Shown here: positions 44,343 to 52,656 of the stretch, in pieces | How the letters are laid out: each line of letters begins with the position of its first letter | How positions within the stretch are numbered: the first letter of the stretch is position 1 | Assembly (NCBI GenBank): GCA_024277095.1 | Contig: JAJRVX010000401.1 | Span: 1-64,000 of the forward strand | Length of the DNA: 64,000 nucleotides | Origin: DUEN01 sp024277095 | GTDB taxonomy: Bacteria > Chloroflexota > Anaerolineae > DUEN01 | Reading direction: 5' to 3' | The notes under the pieces: model-generated | What the model was told of the DNA's origin: nothing | Seen by the model: only the letters and a program-made list of their open reading frames with translations | Database searches by the model: none | Program-made: the position numbers and the translations under genes

Positions 44343-44856
44343 CGATCACTTATATAAAAACCGGAATACCCTCCATTATTGCAGCGGTCATGAGGCCCAA
44401 GCCCGCCCAGAGGCGAAGGCCACCACCAGAATACGGTGTGATCCCCCTGCTAGGCTATTGAACGTTCCACGCCAATATGTTAACGTCATTAGTTGTAGAG
44501 CCCATTCCTGACAGTGTAGCACCGCACTTGAACGCAGCGATATGGAAAAGGGCATCCCGGTAGATAACGATCGCTCTCCTGAGGAGACCTGGAGGAACGA
44601 CACCCTCCAGAGCCCCCGTCTTTCAACCTCTGACCAGCCCGGCCCGGATAGAATCATCGCCAGGGCTAGGGGCGGCTGGTCACGAGTGGAAAGCAGGGGA
44701 CGATGCGACATCGTCCCATCCGGCGGAGGAACCCTTCGTCGCACCTTCCCGATTCCGACGTAAGCACCCTTCCAGTCCTATCACCATCTTGTCATGAAGC
44801 GCAGGGCTATGATCCGTTGCGTTCCGACATCCACGGACGGGTATTGAGGACGTCAA
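44343..44856. other. Intergenic region upstream of the histidine kinase gene
   Basis: About 510 bases between two divergent units without a convincing coding frame. It holds an imperfect GGAGG..CCTCC hairpin (TGGAGG-AACGACA-CCCTCCA, near 44590) of the kind seen inside the MITEs. The last part must contain the kinase leader. No strong promoter was identified for the kinase. Confidence 0.45.
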
Positions 44857-46053
44857 ATGCAGAATCACGTTGTAAAGCACCCCAATTCGCCCTCCCGCCG
44901 ATCACGAGCGTTGTTCGTTCTGGGCGTCTTGGTCGTATATGCGCTGGCCCTGGTACCCCTCTATCGGGTTCTGGGATCCCAGGCGATCACCTTTTCCATA
45001 CTTCCCGTGGCCGCGGCAGGATGGCTCCTCGGCATGGGGCCCGCGATCCTGATGAGCCTGCTGGCTTTCCTGGTGAACGTGTTATTGCTGGCCCTGATCA
45101 TTCACAATCCGGATGAAGTGATCGAGGTGTTTCACCGAGGCGGCCTGCTCGGCTCCATCATGGTGATGTTGGTCGGCACGATCATTGGACAATTTCACGA
45201 CCTACACGAGCGGCTCAAGAGGGAATACAACGAGCGGAAACGGGCAGAGGAACGGTTACGGGAGGCCAACGCACAGCTACAGGCAGCCCTGAAAGCCAGG
45301 GAGGAGATGCTCCAAAACGTCTCGCACGAGCTGCGCACCCCATTGACGCTGATCAAAGGCTATGCGGAGCTATGGAAGGAAGGGATGCTGGGCCCGCTAA
45401 CCCCAGCACAGGAGAAGGCCGCGGCCATCCTGAACAGCCAATGCGATCGGCTCCGTTATATGATCGACCGGCTGATCCTCATACAAACCCTGAGCACGAC
45501 ATCCCTCCGGGAAACGCAAGTGGATCTCAACCGGCTGCTCCAGGAGGCGGTACAGGCCTGGCAGGCACATGCGGAGAAGGAGGGAATCCAGCTCTCCCTT
45601 GAGCTTCCCTCCCATCTGCCTCCCATCACAGGAGATCGCAATCTCCTCTCCCACGTGATCTACAACCTCCTGGATAACGCCATCAAGTTCAGCCCGGATG
45701 GAGGGGCCGTGAGCGTCTGCGCCCGACTGGAGGACGGAGAGCTTCTGATCACCGTCTCAGACCAGGGGATCGGCATCCCACCGGACAAGCTGGAACAGGT
45801 CTTCGAGCGTTTCTACCAGGTGGACGGCGGCAGCACGCGACGATTCGGCGGGATGGGCATCGGTCTGGCGTTATGCCGTGAGATCATCCAGCTACACGGA
45901 GGCCGCATCTGGGCTGAGAGCGAAGGAGATGGGCGAGGAAGCGCGTTCCACATCAGGCTACCACTAAGGACACCGCCCCCGGGCACGGCATCGCAATGCG
46001 CCGCGTCGGCGCAACAGCCGCCTTCGGGGCAACCGGGGCCCGTAAGGGGATAG
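44857..46053 (+). CDS. Orphan sensor histidine kinase
   Basis: A 398-residue kinase. Residues about 17-112 contain four hydrophobic helices and no large extracellular domain. Then come a coiled coil (113-148), the HisKA dimerisation domain with phosphoacceptor H157 in 'QNVSHELRTPL', and a HATPase domain with N-box 'NLLDNAIKF', 'DQGIGIP' and 'GMGIGLALCREI'. It should phosphorylate a response regulator, but none is adjacent. The short sensor part suggests sensing within the membrane. GAGGAC precedes the ATG. Confidence 0.9.
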   Translation: MQNHVVKHPNSPSRRSRALFVLGVLVVYALALVPLYRVLGSQAITFSILPVAAAGWLLGMGPAILMSLLAFLVNVLLLALIIHNPDEVIEVFHRGGLLGSIMVMLVGTIIGQFHDLHERLKREYNERKRAEERLREANAQLQAALKAREEMLQNVSHELRTPLTLIKGYAELWKEGMLGPLTPAQEKAAAILNSQCDRLRYMIDRLILIQTLSTTSLRETQVDLNRLLQEAVQAWQAHAEKEGIQLSLELPSHLPPITGDRNLLSHVIYNLLDNAIKFSPDGGAVSVCARLEDGELLITVSDQGIGIPPDKLEQVFERFYQVDGGSTRRFGGMGIGLALCREIIQLHGGRIWAESEGDGRGSAFHIRLPLRTPPPGTASQCAASAQQPPSGQPGPVRG

Positions 46054-46107
46054 GCAGCCCTACGCGCGCCCCTCTCCGGCATCATGACGTGAGAGCCATC
46101 GAAAAGT

Positions 46108-46137
46108 TTGACACGCTCAATCACATACCGCTATAAT
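46108..46137 (+). promoter_or_regulatory. Sigma70-like promoter upstream of mgsA
   Basis: TTGACA (46108-46113), an 18-base spacer and TATAAT (46132-46137), both hexamers perfect. The mgsA start is 263 bases further on, and the interval is occupied by a decayed MITE. Confidence 0.65.
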
Positions 46138-46139
46138 GA

Positions 46140-46376
46140 CCGGTGAGAGGTCAGCCCTCCCCCCGAATTGTAGGGGCCTCCTCGTATACCTCGCCGGCGA
46201 CAGCCCCCTGGCACCCAGGCAGCGATCCTGCGCAGAACTGCGGCCCTTTTCACCCTTCGCCAGCCCCGTAAGGCCGTCTGCCGCCCGCTCATGAGCTGCC
46301 CGGCCCCGCTCCAGATCTCTGGAGCCCCCCCACACCTCCCTCTGCGGGGAGTGCTGCCAAACTCTCAGACACGCTT
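46140..46376. mobile_element. Decayed MITE, family A relic, one end recognisable
   Basis: The right end read inward, AAGCGTGTCTGAGAG, and the next 50 bases (GAGGGAGGTGTGG, then a GCTCCAGAG segment and GGGGCCGGGCAG) follow the same order as the left part of copy 2. The left end is not recognisable and no target duplication is apparent. It separates mgsA from its likely promoter. Confidence 0.5.
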
Positions 46377-46399
46377 ACCGAAAACAATAAGGAGATGAA

Positions 46400-46867
46400 A
46401 TGATTCACAAGAAGATCGCCATGGAACATGACAAGAAAATCGCCCTCGTGGCACACGACAACAAGAAACGGGACCTGATCCAGTGGGCCAAATACAACCG
46501 AGACCTCCTGGCACACCACGAGGTATACGCCACGGGCACTACCGGCGAGATCTTAGAGCATGAGCTCGGCTTCAAAATCACGAAGCTGCAAAGCGGACCC
46601 TTGGGCGGAGATCAGCAGATCGGCGCCAAGATCGTCGACGGCGAGATCAACTTTCTGATCTTCTTCTGGGATCCACTTGAGCCCATGCCCCACGATCCCG
46701 ACGTCAAGGCGCTCCTGCGGATGGCGGTGGTGTGGAATATCCCGATCGCCTGCAATCGAGCCTCCGCCGACTTCATGATCTCATCCCCCCTCATGGATGG
46801 GGAGTACGATCGTCTGGTGGCCGACTACGAGGAGTACCGGGCACGAAACATCACCGTGGATGGATAG
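46400..46867 (+). CDS. mgsA: Methylglyoxal synthase
   Basis: A 155-residue enzyme that converts dihydroxyacetone phosphate to methylglyoxal and phosphate, a bypass used when sugar phosphates accumulate. The family motif 'SGPLGGDQQIGA' carries the catalytic Asp71. 'ALVAHDNKK' with H19 and D20, 'YATGTTGEIL' for phosphate binding and 'CNRASADFMISS' are also present. AAGGAG precedes the first ATG, though a start seven codons later is the one usual for the family. Confidence 0.95.
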   Translation: MIHKKIAMEHDKKIALVAHDNKKRDLIQWAKYNRDLLAHHEVYATGTTGEILEHELGFKITKLQSGPLGGDQQIGAKIVDGEINFLIFFWDPLEPMPHDPDVKALLRMAVVWNIPIACNRASADFMISSPLMDGEYDRLVADYEEYRARNITVDG

Positions 46868-46888
46868 ATCGCGCCGTGACAACGGCAA

Positions 46889-46984
46889 CTACCGCCTGTG
46901 AAGCGCCCGCATCCCCAGCACTACCAGTCCACTGCCCACCAGCAGGAGGGTGGCGGGTTCGGGAATGAGGTGAACATTCTACAT
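46889..46984 (-). pseudogene. PEP-CTERM tail remnant with stop at the second codon
   Basis: On the minus strand AGGAGG precedes ATG, and the very next codon is TAG. In the same frame the following codons give a perfect PEP-CTERM sorting tail: 'PEPATLLLVGSG' then 'LVVLGMRALHRR' and stop. This is the C-terminal motif recognised by exosortase (Pro-Glu-Pro, membrane helix, basic end). The rest of a secreted protein is missing, as if an internal deletion joined the start region to the tail. A related complete tail ends the gene at 57628-58407. Confidence 0.7.
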
Positions 46985-47057
46985 CGTGTCCCTCCTGGAA
47001 AGAGGAAAGACACAACCTGTAGTATCCTCACCGCACAAGAGCACTACACCTCGTAGG

Positions 47058-47112
47058 TAGGGCGGGTGGGATTCGAACCCACACGGGCGCAAGCCCAGCG
47101 GATTTTAAGTTC
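47058..47112 (-). tRNA. tRNA-Leu(TAA), 3' half only
   Basis: Read on the minus strand this gives the anticodon loop CTTAAAA with the 3' stem strand TCCGC, the long variable arm GGGC-TTGC-GCCC, a perfect T arm (GTGGG TTCGAAT CCCAC) and a 3' acceptor strand followed by ACC. The sequence further 5' does not form a normal D arm or pairing 5' acceptor; it enters a long hairpin instead. It is either a tRNA split by integration, with the 3' half as an attachment site, or a strongly deviating tRNA. Confidence 0.65.
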
Positions 47113-47115
47113 CGG

Positions 47116-47147
47116 ACATTGCGTGTGACGGATCACACACAACATGT
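47116..47147. repeat. Long hairpin next to the tRNA-Leu fragment
   Basis: ACATTGCGTGTGA and TCACACACAACATGT pair around CGGA with only a two-base offset. It begins three bases from the end of tRNA similarity, a position where recombinase-binding arms are often found. No coding frame crosses it. Confidence 0.55.
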
Positions 47148-47557
47148 AGTGCCCGAGATACCCCCCACACCCTAGATGCTGTGTCTCCCAAGCTGAAAAA
47201 TCCTGCGGTTGCTTTCATGTCAAAGATAGCACGCAAACTGATGGATGTCAACCATGTGATAATCGTCAAGCGAATTCTACGTATTTACTCTCTCCAACAG
47301 ATCAGCAGAACGCGAACGACTCAATGGACAGCTTGCGCTCCATTCAGCGGGCACAAACCCAGTGGATTTGTATGCACAAGGGCAATTCGCGGCATTGATC
47401 GCGCCAACAATGCCCGTGGATGTATCGGTGCTTTCCCGGCCTGAGTATAGTACGCATCTGATCGTGGAGCAAACCTCTGCTTAGACCTCATGACTGGTAT
47501 TCAGCAATGCACAATGTTTTCGCAAACAACCGTGGCTTGGCGAAACGGCAACTCCTG
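47148..47557. other. AT-richer stretch at the start of the island, no gene seen
   Basis: The base composition drops clearly below that of the left 47 kb. Short open frames exist, but none has a ribosome site or recognisable content. It probably includes decayed ends of the mobile element. Confidence 0.45.
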
Positions 47558-47587
47558 TTGACATGACGTGGGAAGGCGTGATATATT
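47558..47587 (+). promoter_or_regulatory. Possible promoter for the nitrilase-family gene
   Basis: Perfect TTGACA (47558-47563), an 18-base spacer and TATATT (47582-47587). The first good gene downstream starts 208 bases later. Confidence 0.45.
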
Positions 47588-47794
47588 GGGGGCGAGGTGT
47601 CTTCCTGAGACGATGGCGACAGATGCAGCAACGGCGGCAACAAGCAGCCACGGCGCGAAAGCAGAACGAGGCTCGATTCAACCCTCGTGGTATACGTGAA
47701 TCATACTTCGGCTTGGTTCCTAATCCTCGTGTAGCAGAGCATCAGTGGGTGTAACCATACTGCAGGCGAGGCGCCAATGACTGGAGGCAGAGGG

Positions 47795-48631
47795 ATGAAG
47801 CAGGTGGTGAAGGTTGCTGGAGTGCAAATGGAACCTAAGCTCCTAGATAAGGAGCACAATCTCTCAAAATGCCTTGAAACAATGTATCTGACTGCCGGGA
47901 AGGGGGCGCGCCTCGTCGTCTTTCCCGAGTGCGCCTTGTCTGGCTATGTTTTTTCCAGCCTTGAAGAGGCACTTCCCGTTGCAGAGCCTATCCCTGGGCC
48001 GAGCACCGAACGGATCATCGCTGCGTGCCGCGAGTTGAACATCTTCGCTGTAGTAGGTCTCTTGGAAAGGGATGGAGACAAATGCTACAATGCGGCAGTG
48101 CTTCTTGGGCCTGAAGGTCTGGTTGGGAAGCATCGCAAAGCCCACCTGCCTGACTTGGGGATTGATCGGTTCCTTCATCCTGGTGACTTACCATTTACCG
48201 TCTATGATACCGGGATAGGTAAGATAGGGATAGCGATTTGCTACGAAGCGTGTTTCCCCGAGCACACTCGCATACTCGCGCTGCAAGGGGCTGAAATTGT
48301 TGTACTGCCTACCAATTGGCCTGATTGGCCTGTGGTTCGTGTGATTCGCGATCTGTTAGTCCCTGCAAGGGCTGCGGAGAATTTCGTGTACTTTATCGCT
48401 GCCGATCGTATCGGCGAGGAAAGGGATATCACATTCCTGGGAGGCAGTAGAATTGTTGGGATAGGCGGTGCGATTTTGGCAGAGGTGAAGGAGCATGAGG
48501 AAGGCGTTATATTCGCTGACCTCGACCTGACAGAAACGCAAGATAAAATGGGCCTCTTGAGTAAGCGACGTCCCGATCTTTATGGTCTCATTGTCCAAGA
48601 AATGAGCCATAGCCCATCAAGCTCTGCTTAA
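47795..48631 (+). CDS. Carbon-nitrogen hydrolase (nitrilase superfamily)
   Basis: A 278-residue enzyme with the Glu-Lys-Cys triad: E45 in 'VVFPECALSGY', K115 in 'GKHRKAHLPDLG' and C149 in 'KIGIAICYEACFPE'. It hydrolyses amides or nitriles in the cytoplasm; the pattern resembles aliphatic amidases and N-carbamoyl hydrolases more than true nitrilases. The ATG at 47795 follows GGAGGCAGAGGG; an ATG six codons earlier is a weaker option. It is the first recognisable gene of the island and its codons are more AT-rich than those of the left part. Confidence 0.88.
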   Translation: MKQVVKVAGVQMEPKLLDKEHNLSKCLETMYLTAGKGARLVVFPECALSGYVFSSLEEALPVAEPIPGPSTERIIAACRELNIFAVVGLLERDGDKCYNAAVLLGPEGLVGKHRKAHLPDLGIDRFLHPGDLPFTVYDTGIGKIGIAICYEACFPEHTRILALQGAEIVVLPTNWPDWPVVRVIRDLLVPARAAENFVYFIAADRIGEERDITFLGGSRIVGIGGAILAEVKEHEEGVIFADLDLTETQDKMGLLSKRRPDLYGLIVQEMSHSPSSSA

Positions 48632-48824
48632 CCTCCACCTGCAAGAGCCTGGAAACAAGGAGACAATTCTTCTCTCCCGAGACCTCGAACGTCTGTAACG
48701 GATGATTTGGGAGAAGAAGAAACCCAGCCGTGTGATCCAGGTATCGGTGTATGAGTTTGCCTGAGAGCCCCTCTCTCATGCAGCCTTCACGGCCTTCAAA
48801 GGAGGCACAGAAGAATAGCCCCAA

Positions 48825-49616
48825 ATGCAACGCTTAAAATTCAGTCTCCTACACAATGCCTTGGACTCGCTAACCCAAGGAATCGAGTTTGCCCTTCAGC
48901 ATGATAACAAACCAAACAGGCTTAAATTAGCTATACTCTTACTCGCCCAGGCCGTAGAGCTTGTGCTGAAGGAGAGATTAAGTCGTGAGCATTGGTCGTT
49001 GATATTTGCTCAAGTAGACCAGGCTTGCCAGAAAGATGCGCGCACGGTTTCTATTCAAGGTGCCAAGAAGCGACTTGTAACTATTGCTGCATTGCGTTTC
49101 GACTGTGAGGATGAGAAAGCGATTAAGAACATAGCGAGAATTCGCAACCGAATTCAGCATTATGAAATTGAGATATCTTACGAGCAAGCGCTGAGTTATA
49201 TTCACGCAGCCATTGGTTTTCTGATCAAGTTTACAAAGGACGAACTTGGGCAGGACATTAAGGACTTACTTACAGAACAACAACATCAACAGTTGATTGA
49301 GATCGAAAGCATTCATGCTGCTCTTAAGCAAGTAGCAGATAGACGGATCGAAGAATTGCGGAAAGAGCATTGGTCTGCAAAGCCCAAGGAATTAATTGAC
49401 TGGGACTTTGAGGTTATAGAGTGTCCTGCATGTGGACAGACGTACTATGTGTTTTCTGTTAGTGCGAATCTCTCTCTATGCCAATTCTGTGGTTTCGAGG
49501 GTAGGTTTGTGGAAGCAGAATGTGCACGTTGTGGCAAGCTATTCTCTGTGGAAGCGGGCTATGAAAGCAAGTTTCCCTTATGTGAGAGTTGCGATATCTA
49601 TGTCCAGGGTCAGTGA
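48825..49616 (+). CDS. HEPN-like domain protein with two C-terminal zinc ribbons
   Basis: A 263-residue protein. The N-terminal 170 residues are all helical and contain RNRIQH (R107-H112), the R-x4-H motif of HEPN domains, which in many toxins and defence proteins is the RNase active site. The C-terminal 70 residues have four CxxC pairs (CPAC, CQFC, CARC, CESC), enough for two zinc ribbons likely to bind nucleic acid. No nucleotidyltransferase (MNT) antitoxin is next to it, so a classical HEPN-MNT pair is not supported. The ribosome site is weak (AAGAATAG). Function inferred only. Confidence 0.65.
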   Translation: MQRLKFSLLHNALDSLTQGIEFALQHDNKPNRLKLAILLLAQAVELVLKERLSREHWSLIFAQVDQACQKDARTVSIQGAKKRLVTIAALRFDCEDEKAIKNIARIRNRIQHYEIEISYEQALSYIHAAIGFLIKFTKDELGQDIKDLLTEQQHQQLIEIESIHAALKQVADRRIEELRKEHWSAKPKELIDWDFEVIECPACGQTYYVFSVSANLSLCQFCGFEGRFVEAECARCGKLFSVEAGYESKFPLCESCDIYVQGQ

Positions 49617-49678
49617 TTCACTAATCGCGGGCCGCGAATAGCAGGTGTTATGTAGGTATCCTGGTGGGTTGGTTCCAG

Positions 49679-50284
49679 ATGAAACGCATCATCCGGGCGT
49701 TCATTCCTGTGATAGGCACCTTGATCATAGTCATCTTTTCCTGTGTTACATGCCAAAGCTTTTATGTCTATAACCCACATAGTGAGGAATATACCACCTT
49801 GGGAAGATACATCCTCTTTAAGGCAGCTAGGACGATCTTGATCCAACGCGACTCGTCGCTTAAAGGGTTAGAAGAAGAAGTTGAGCGTAGCGTGGATTAC
49901 ATTGAGCAGACCATGCAGATCAGTAATGAGTATGCTAAAGCAACAGAAATCATAGCAAATCAATTGGAAGCGATCGAACGAGATCCGTCACTGTTTGAGG
50001 AAACAACTTGGTTTAAGAAGCTCGCACTTGGGATGACGATGATAGAGAGAAACAATAGGAAACTTCGCAATATGACCCCTCCTGCGCAACTTAAAGCAGT
50101 GCATCGAGAGTGGCTTACCGCGGCACAGCACTTTGACAATGCTCTCGATGTACTTGGTGACTGGCTGCGAGGCGGTGGATTGGGTGAACTTGATGAGTAT
50201 GTGGAGGAGATTCACCGGGCCAGTGAAGCGATCGAACGCGCGGAAGAGGAACTGCAATCGCTGCTAGACTTACCTGACGAGTAG
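49679..50284 (+). CDS. Membrane-anchored helical protein, unknown
   Basis: A 201-residue protein. Residues 5-27 form one hydrophobic segment ending 'FSCVTCQS', which could be a signal anchor or a poorly matching lipobox. The rest is charged and helical, with probable coiled coils near residues 55-95 and 165-195. A GTG five codons upstream is an alternative start. It follows the HEPN-like gene by 62 bases on the same strand. I recognise no family. Confidence 0.6.
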   Translation: MKRIIRAFIPVIGTLIIVIFSCVTCQSFYVYNPHSEEYTTLGRYILFKAARTILIQRDSSLKGLEEEVERSVDYIEQTMQISNEYAKATEIIANQLEAIERDPSLFEETTWFKKLALGMTMIERNNRKLRNMTPPAQLKAVHREWLTAAQHFDNALDVLGDWLRGGGLGELDEYVEEIHRASEAIERAEEELQSLLDLPDE

Positions 50285-50333
50285 GTGTAGTAAATATTCT
50301 TGTACTCTCTAGACCCGAAGATAGAGGTTTACA

Positions 50334-50579
50334 ATGACGATCCTGGTAAGGTTCTTCGGTCTACTTGAACTCGCCGCCCTAGCGGCCTTCGTGTATGGCT
50401 TCTTCACTGGAGTGAGCGCTCTAGCTATCGCGGGTGGGCTTGTGTGCCTATCTGTTGATCTAATGGGCATTTTGACAGGGAAGCTCAAACCCCTATTCCC
50501 GATCATTGTCGTCCTGATTCTGTCCGGGCTTATTAAGCCTTGGTACTTATGGAGTCTTCTGGTTCTCCGCCGCGAATAG
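50334..50579 (+). CDS. Small membrane protein with two to three helices
   Basis: An 81-residue hydrophobic protein with helices about 5-27, 29-45 and 53-75 and a short basic end 'LVLRRE'. TAGAGGTTTACA precedes the ATG. It lies 49 bases after the previous gene. The size and position would suit a holin-like or immunity-type membrane protein, but nothing specific supports that. Confidence 0.55.
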   Translation: MTILVRFFGLLELAALAAFVYGFFTGVSALAIAGGLVCLSVDLMGILTGKLKPLFPIIVVLILSGLIKPWYLWSLLVLRRE

Positions 50580-51105
50580 AGTTCTGGACATCCCGCTCAA
50601 CATTGCGAAAGTGGTCGAGCCTTCTGCCTTTATTGTGGAACAAGAGTTCGAAAAGGGATATATGGATTCCTTCGGCCTGTCATCTGCGCCAACCGACAGC
50701 AGCGATAGTAATGCATAGGCCCTTATCATTGACTATCCTTTTATGCAGAGGTTTTGCTTGGCTCCTAAAAGTAAGGAGAACATCCGAATTCGGAAGACTG
50801 GCAACTCTAGACCACTATTGATTTGCACCAGCAGCGCGCCCCCTGCTGGCGTATGAGGCGCAGTCGCTTTCAAGGCACTTTCGTTTTGGCTCGCACGTCA
50901 TCGGATGCACGCTAGTGCGCGCCCGGCGGAGTCCTTCAAAGGGCGCCTCCTCCGAAAACCCGTACCGCCCAGGATCTGCACGCGATCCATGCAAGCGAGA
51001 TCTCGTACGCATCCTCGCATTGATATTGATGCTACATGCGTCATGCGTTGCGGCAGATTTGATAAGTAACTCCTGGTGCCGTTTGCCCATTAGAGAGGTG
51101 AGGAC
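50580..51105. other. Intergenic, no gene seen
   Basis: About 525 bases with mixed composition; the part near 50860-51000 is GC-richer than its surroundings. No frame with a ribosome site and no repeat was recognised. The last 40 bases hold GAGAGGTGAGGAC, the ribosome site of the next gene. Confidence 0.45.
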
Positions 51106-52488
51106 GTGCAGGATATTGTTCGTTCTTGGAGATCGGGGTGGATTGCTAGGATTGTCATGATCTCTGTACTTGGTAGCCTCCTTGTCATGGTCTGTCTCTG
51201 CGTTGTTCTTTTCTTGGCATCTTCGGGAGAACGCGATCAAGTTACTGATTCAAAGCGGGAAACAGCTCAAGTGAAGGCTTCTCCTGCAGAGACTCTTCTG
51301 AACAAGTCGCCTGTCTCACTTGCAACGAATACACCTAGACCAACAGCGATTACAAAGCCAGCATCTTCTCATACGCCGATAAGTACAGCAGAATCGATCA
51401 CGAGGGTCGCACCCATACCATCTCTTACACCGGTACCTACTTTGACGCCAACGAGTATACGTACACCTACACCTAGAGCAACGAATGCGCCGACGGCGAG
51501 ACCAACGCCAACGTCCACGCCAACACCTATTCCAGTAGTCGCCTACGAAGGTTCCTACACTAATCTGCCACAGGAATTCCTACTGGGGGTTGGGGAAACT
51601 CTCACGGCCTATATAAACGGGATACCGGTAGATACAACACTGGTGAGTTGCGAGCCCGCTGGCGACTTGGCCGGCATGCCTTACTTTGAGGCTCGTTTTT
51701 CTTTCTACAACAGAGGGTACACGCCAGTGACTATCTCGCCCACGATGATCCGAGCAGGAGATAACAGTATCCTCAACTGGGAAGGCAATCTAGACACAAG
51801 GAATCCGGTGAATCCTATATCGGTTGAGCCAAACTCAAGAGCATCCATGGTGCTCAAGTGGTTGTTTAGAGAGGGCAGGGAAATCTGGATCATGGTGAAC
51901 ACACCTGTTAAAAACAGGCATGTTACACTGGCACCAGGCATGAAGGTTTTCCGTGTAATCCCACGGGCAACACCTACACCGACATCTTTGCCGAAGGATT
52001 CTTATGAGGGTAACCTCAAAACGATTCCCTCAAACTTCATCATGGGAGTTGGCGACACACTGATCTCTGTCATCAATGGTTCGACTGTTGATATAACGTT
52101 GATTGGATTTGAGCAAACAAAGCTTGATAGATGGGGGAGTGGCAAGAAGCGCTACTTCAAGACTCGATTTCTGATCAATAACCGAACGGAAGCCGTCATC
52201 GAATTTTCACTCCAAGATGTGTTCATGGGTGCCAATGATAGCGGCTATCGCCTAAGCCGCGGAGGTGAAGTCAGCCTGATTACTCAAGATGTCATAGTGA
52301 TCGAGGGCAAATCAGACACTTCTGTGGTTTTGGAATGGCAGACCAAGGCATATAACACCATAGATGGCAAGACCGCTGATCAAGTGGTGTGGATAACAGT
52401 TAACACCCCGATTAGCGAAGGATTGAGCGTCACACTGCCTCCTGGCTCTGGCGTGTTCAGGATCTACTTTCCCGAATCTGATGAGTAG
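51106..52488 (+). CDS. Membrane-anchored surface protein with Thr-Pro linker and a duplicated beta domain
   Basis: A 460-residue protein from a GTG start. One membrane helix (about 13-40) is followed by a Ser/Thr/Pro-rich linker to about residue 142. Then come two copies of a domain of about 150 residues, each starting 'YEG-Y/L-T-L/I-P-F-L/I-GVGETL'-like and ending 'VWI/MVNTP' and 'PG..VFRV/IYF' (about 145-290 and 300-455), joined by a short Thr-Pro piece. The domains should lie outside the cell. I do not recognise the domain. It shares its design with the protein at 61721-63898. Confidence 0.7.
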   Translation: MQDIVRSWRSGWIARIVMISVLGSLLVMVCLCVVLFLASSGERDQVTDSKRETAQVKASPAETLLNKSPVSLATNTPRPTAITKPASSHTPISTAESITRVAPIPSLTPVPTLTPTSIRTPTPRATNAPTARPTPTSTPTPIPVVAYEGSYTNLPQEFLLGVGETLTAYINGIPVDTTLVSCEPAGDLAGMPYFEARFSFYNRGYTPVTISPTMIRAGDNSILNWEGNLDTRNPVNPISVEPNSRASMVLKWLFREGREIWIMVNTPVKNRHVTLAPGMKVFRVIPRATPTPTSLPKDSYEGNLKTIPSNFIMGVGDTLISVINGSTVDITLIGFEQTKLDRWGSGKKRYFKTRFLINNRTEAVIEFSLQDVFMGANDSGYRLSRGGEVSLITQDVIVIEGKSDTSVVLEWQTKAYNTIDGKTADQVVWITVNTPISEGLSVTLPPGSGVFRIYFPESDE

Positions 52489-52575
52489 CACTGCGGCGTG
52501 GGTCGGCACCACCCGAGAATTGTGGTAGGCTTGGCCCGCGCCTTGGAAGCCTATTGGTCTATTGTCGCTTGCAGA

Positions 52576-52649
52576 TGGGCTCGCCGGGACTTGAACCTGG
52601 AACCCTCTGCTTATGAGGCGGACGCCTTCACCCATTAAGCTACGAGCCC
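52576..52649 (-). tRNA. tRNA with CAT anticodon (Met or Ile2), phage-like
   Basis: A complete cloverleaf on the minus strand: perfect 7-bp acceptor GGGCTCG/CGAGCCC with discriminator A, D stem GCTT/AGGC, anticodon loop CTCATAA, and T loop TTCAAGT. There is one mismatch in the middle of the anticodon stem (C-A) and one in the T stem (A-C). CCA is not encoded. Such imperfect tRNAs are typical of mobile elements. Methionine or lysidine-modified isoleucine identity cannot be decided. Confidence 0.8.
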
Positions 52650-52656
52650 TGTGACC

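Noticed and set aside
44590..44620. Another MITE upstream of the histidine kinase
   Set aside because: Only a short GGAGG/CCTCC hairpin is present; no terminal repeats or target duplication were found.
47058..47173. A complete tRNA-Leu of 116 bases
   Set aside because: The 5' strand AGGGTGT pairs imperfectly with the 3' acceptor and a normal D arm is not formed, so only the 3' half is annotated; the complete form remains possible.
47563..47754. A 63-codon basic frame at the start of the island
   Set aside because: There is no ribosome site, its ATG overlaps a -35-like TTGACA, and the translation shows no recognisable pattern.
48825..50284. HEPN-MNT toxin-antitoxin pair
   Set aside because: The gene after the HEPN-like protein encodes a membrane-anchored helical protein without nucleotidyltransferase motifs.
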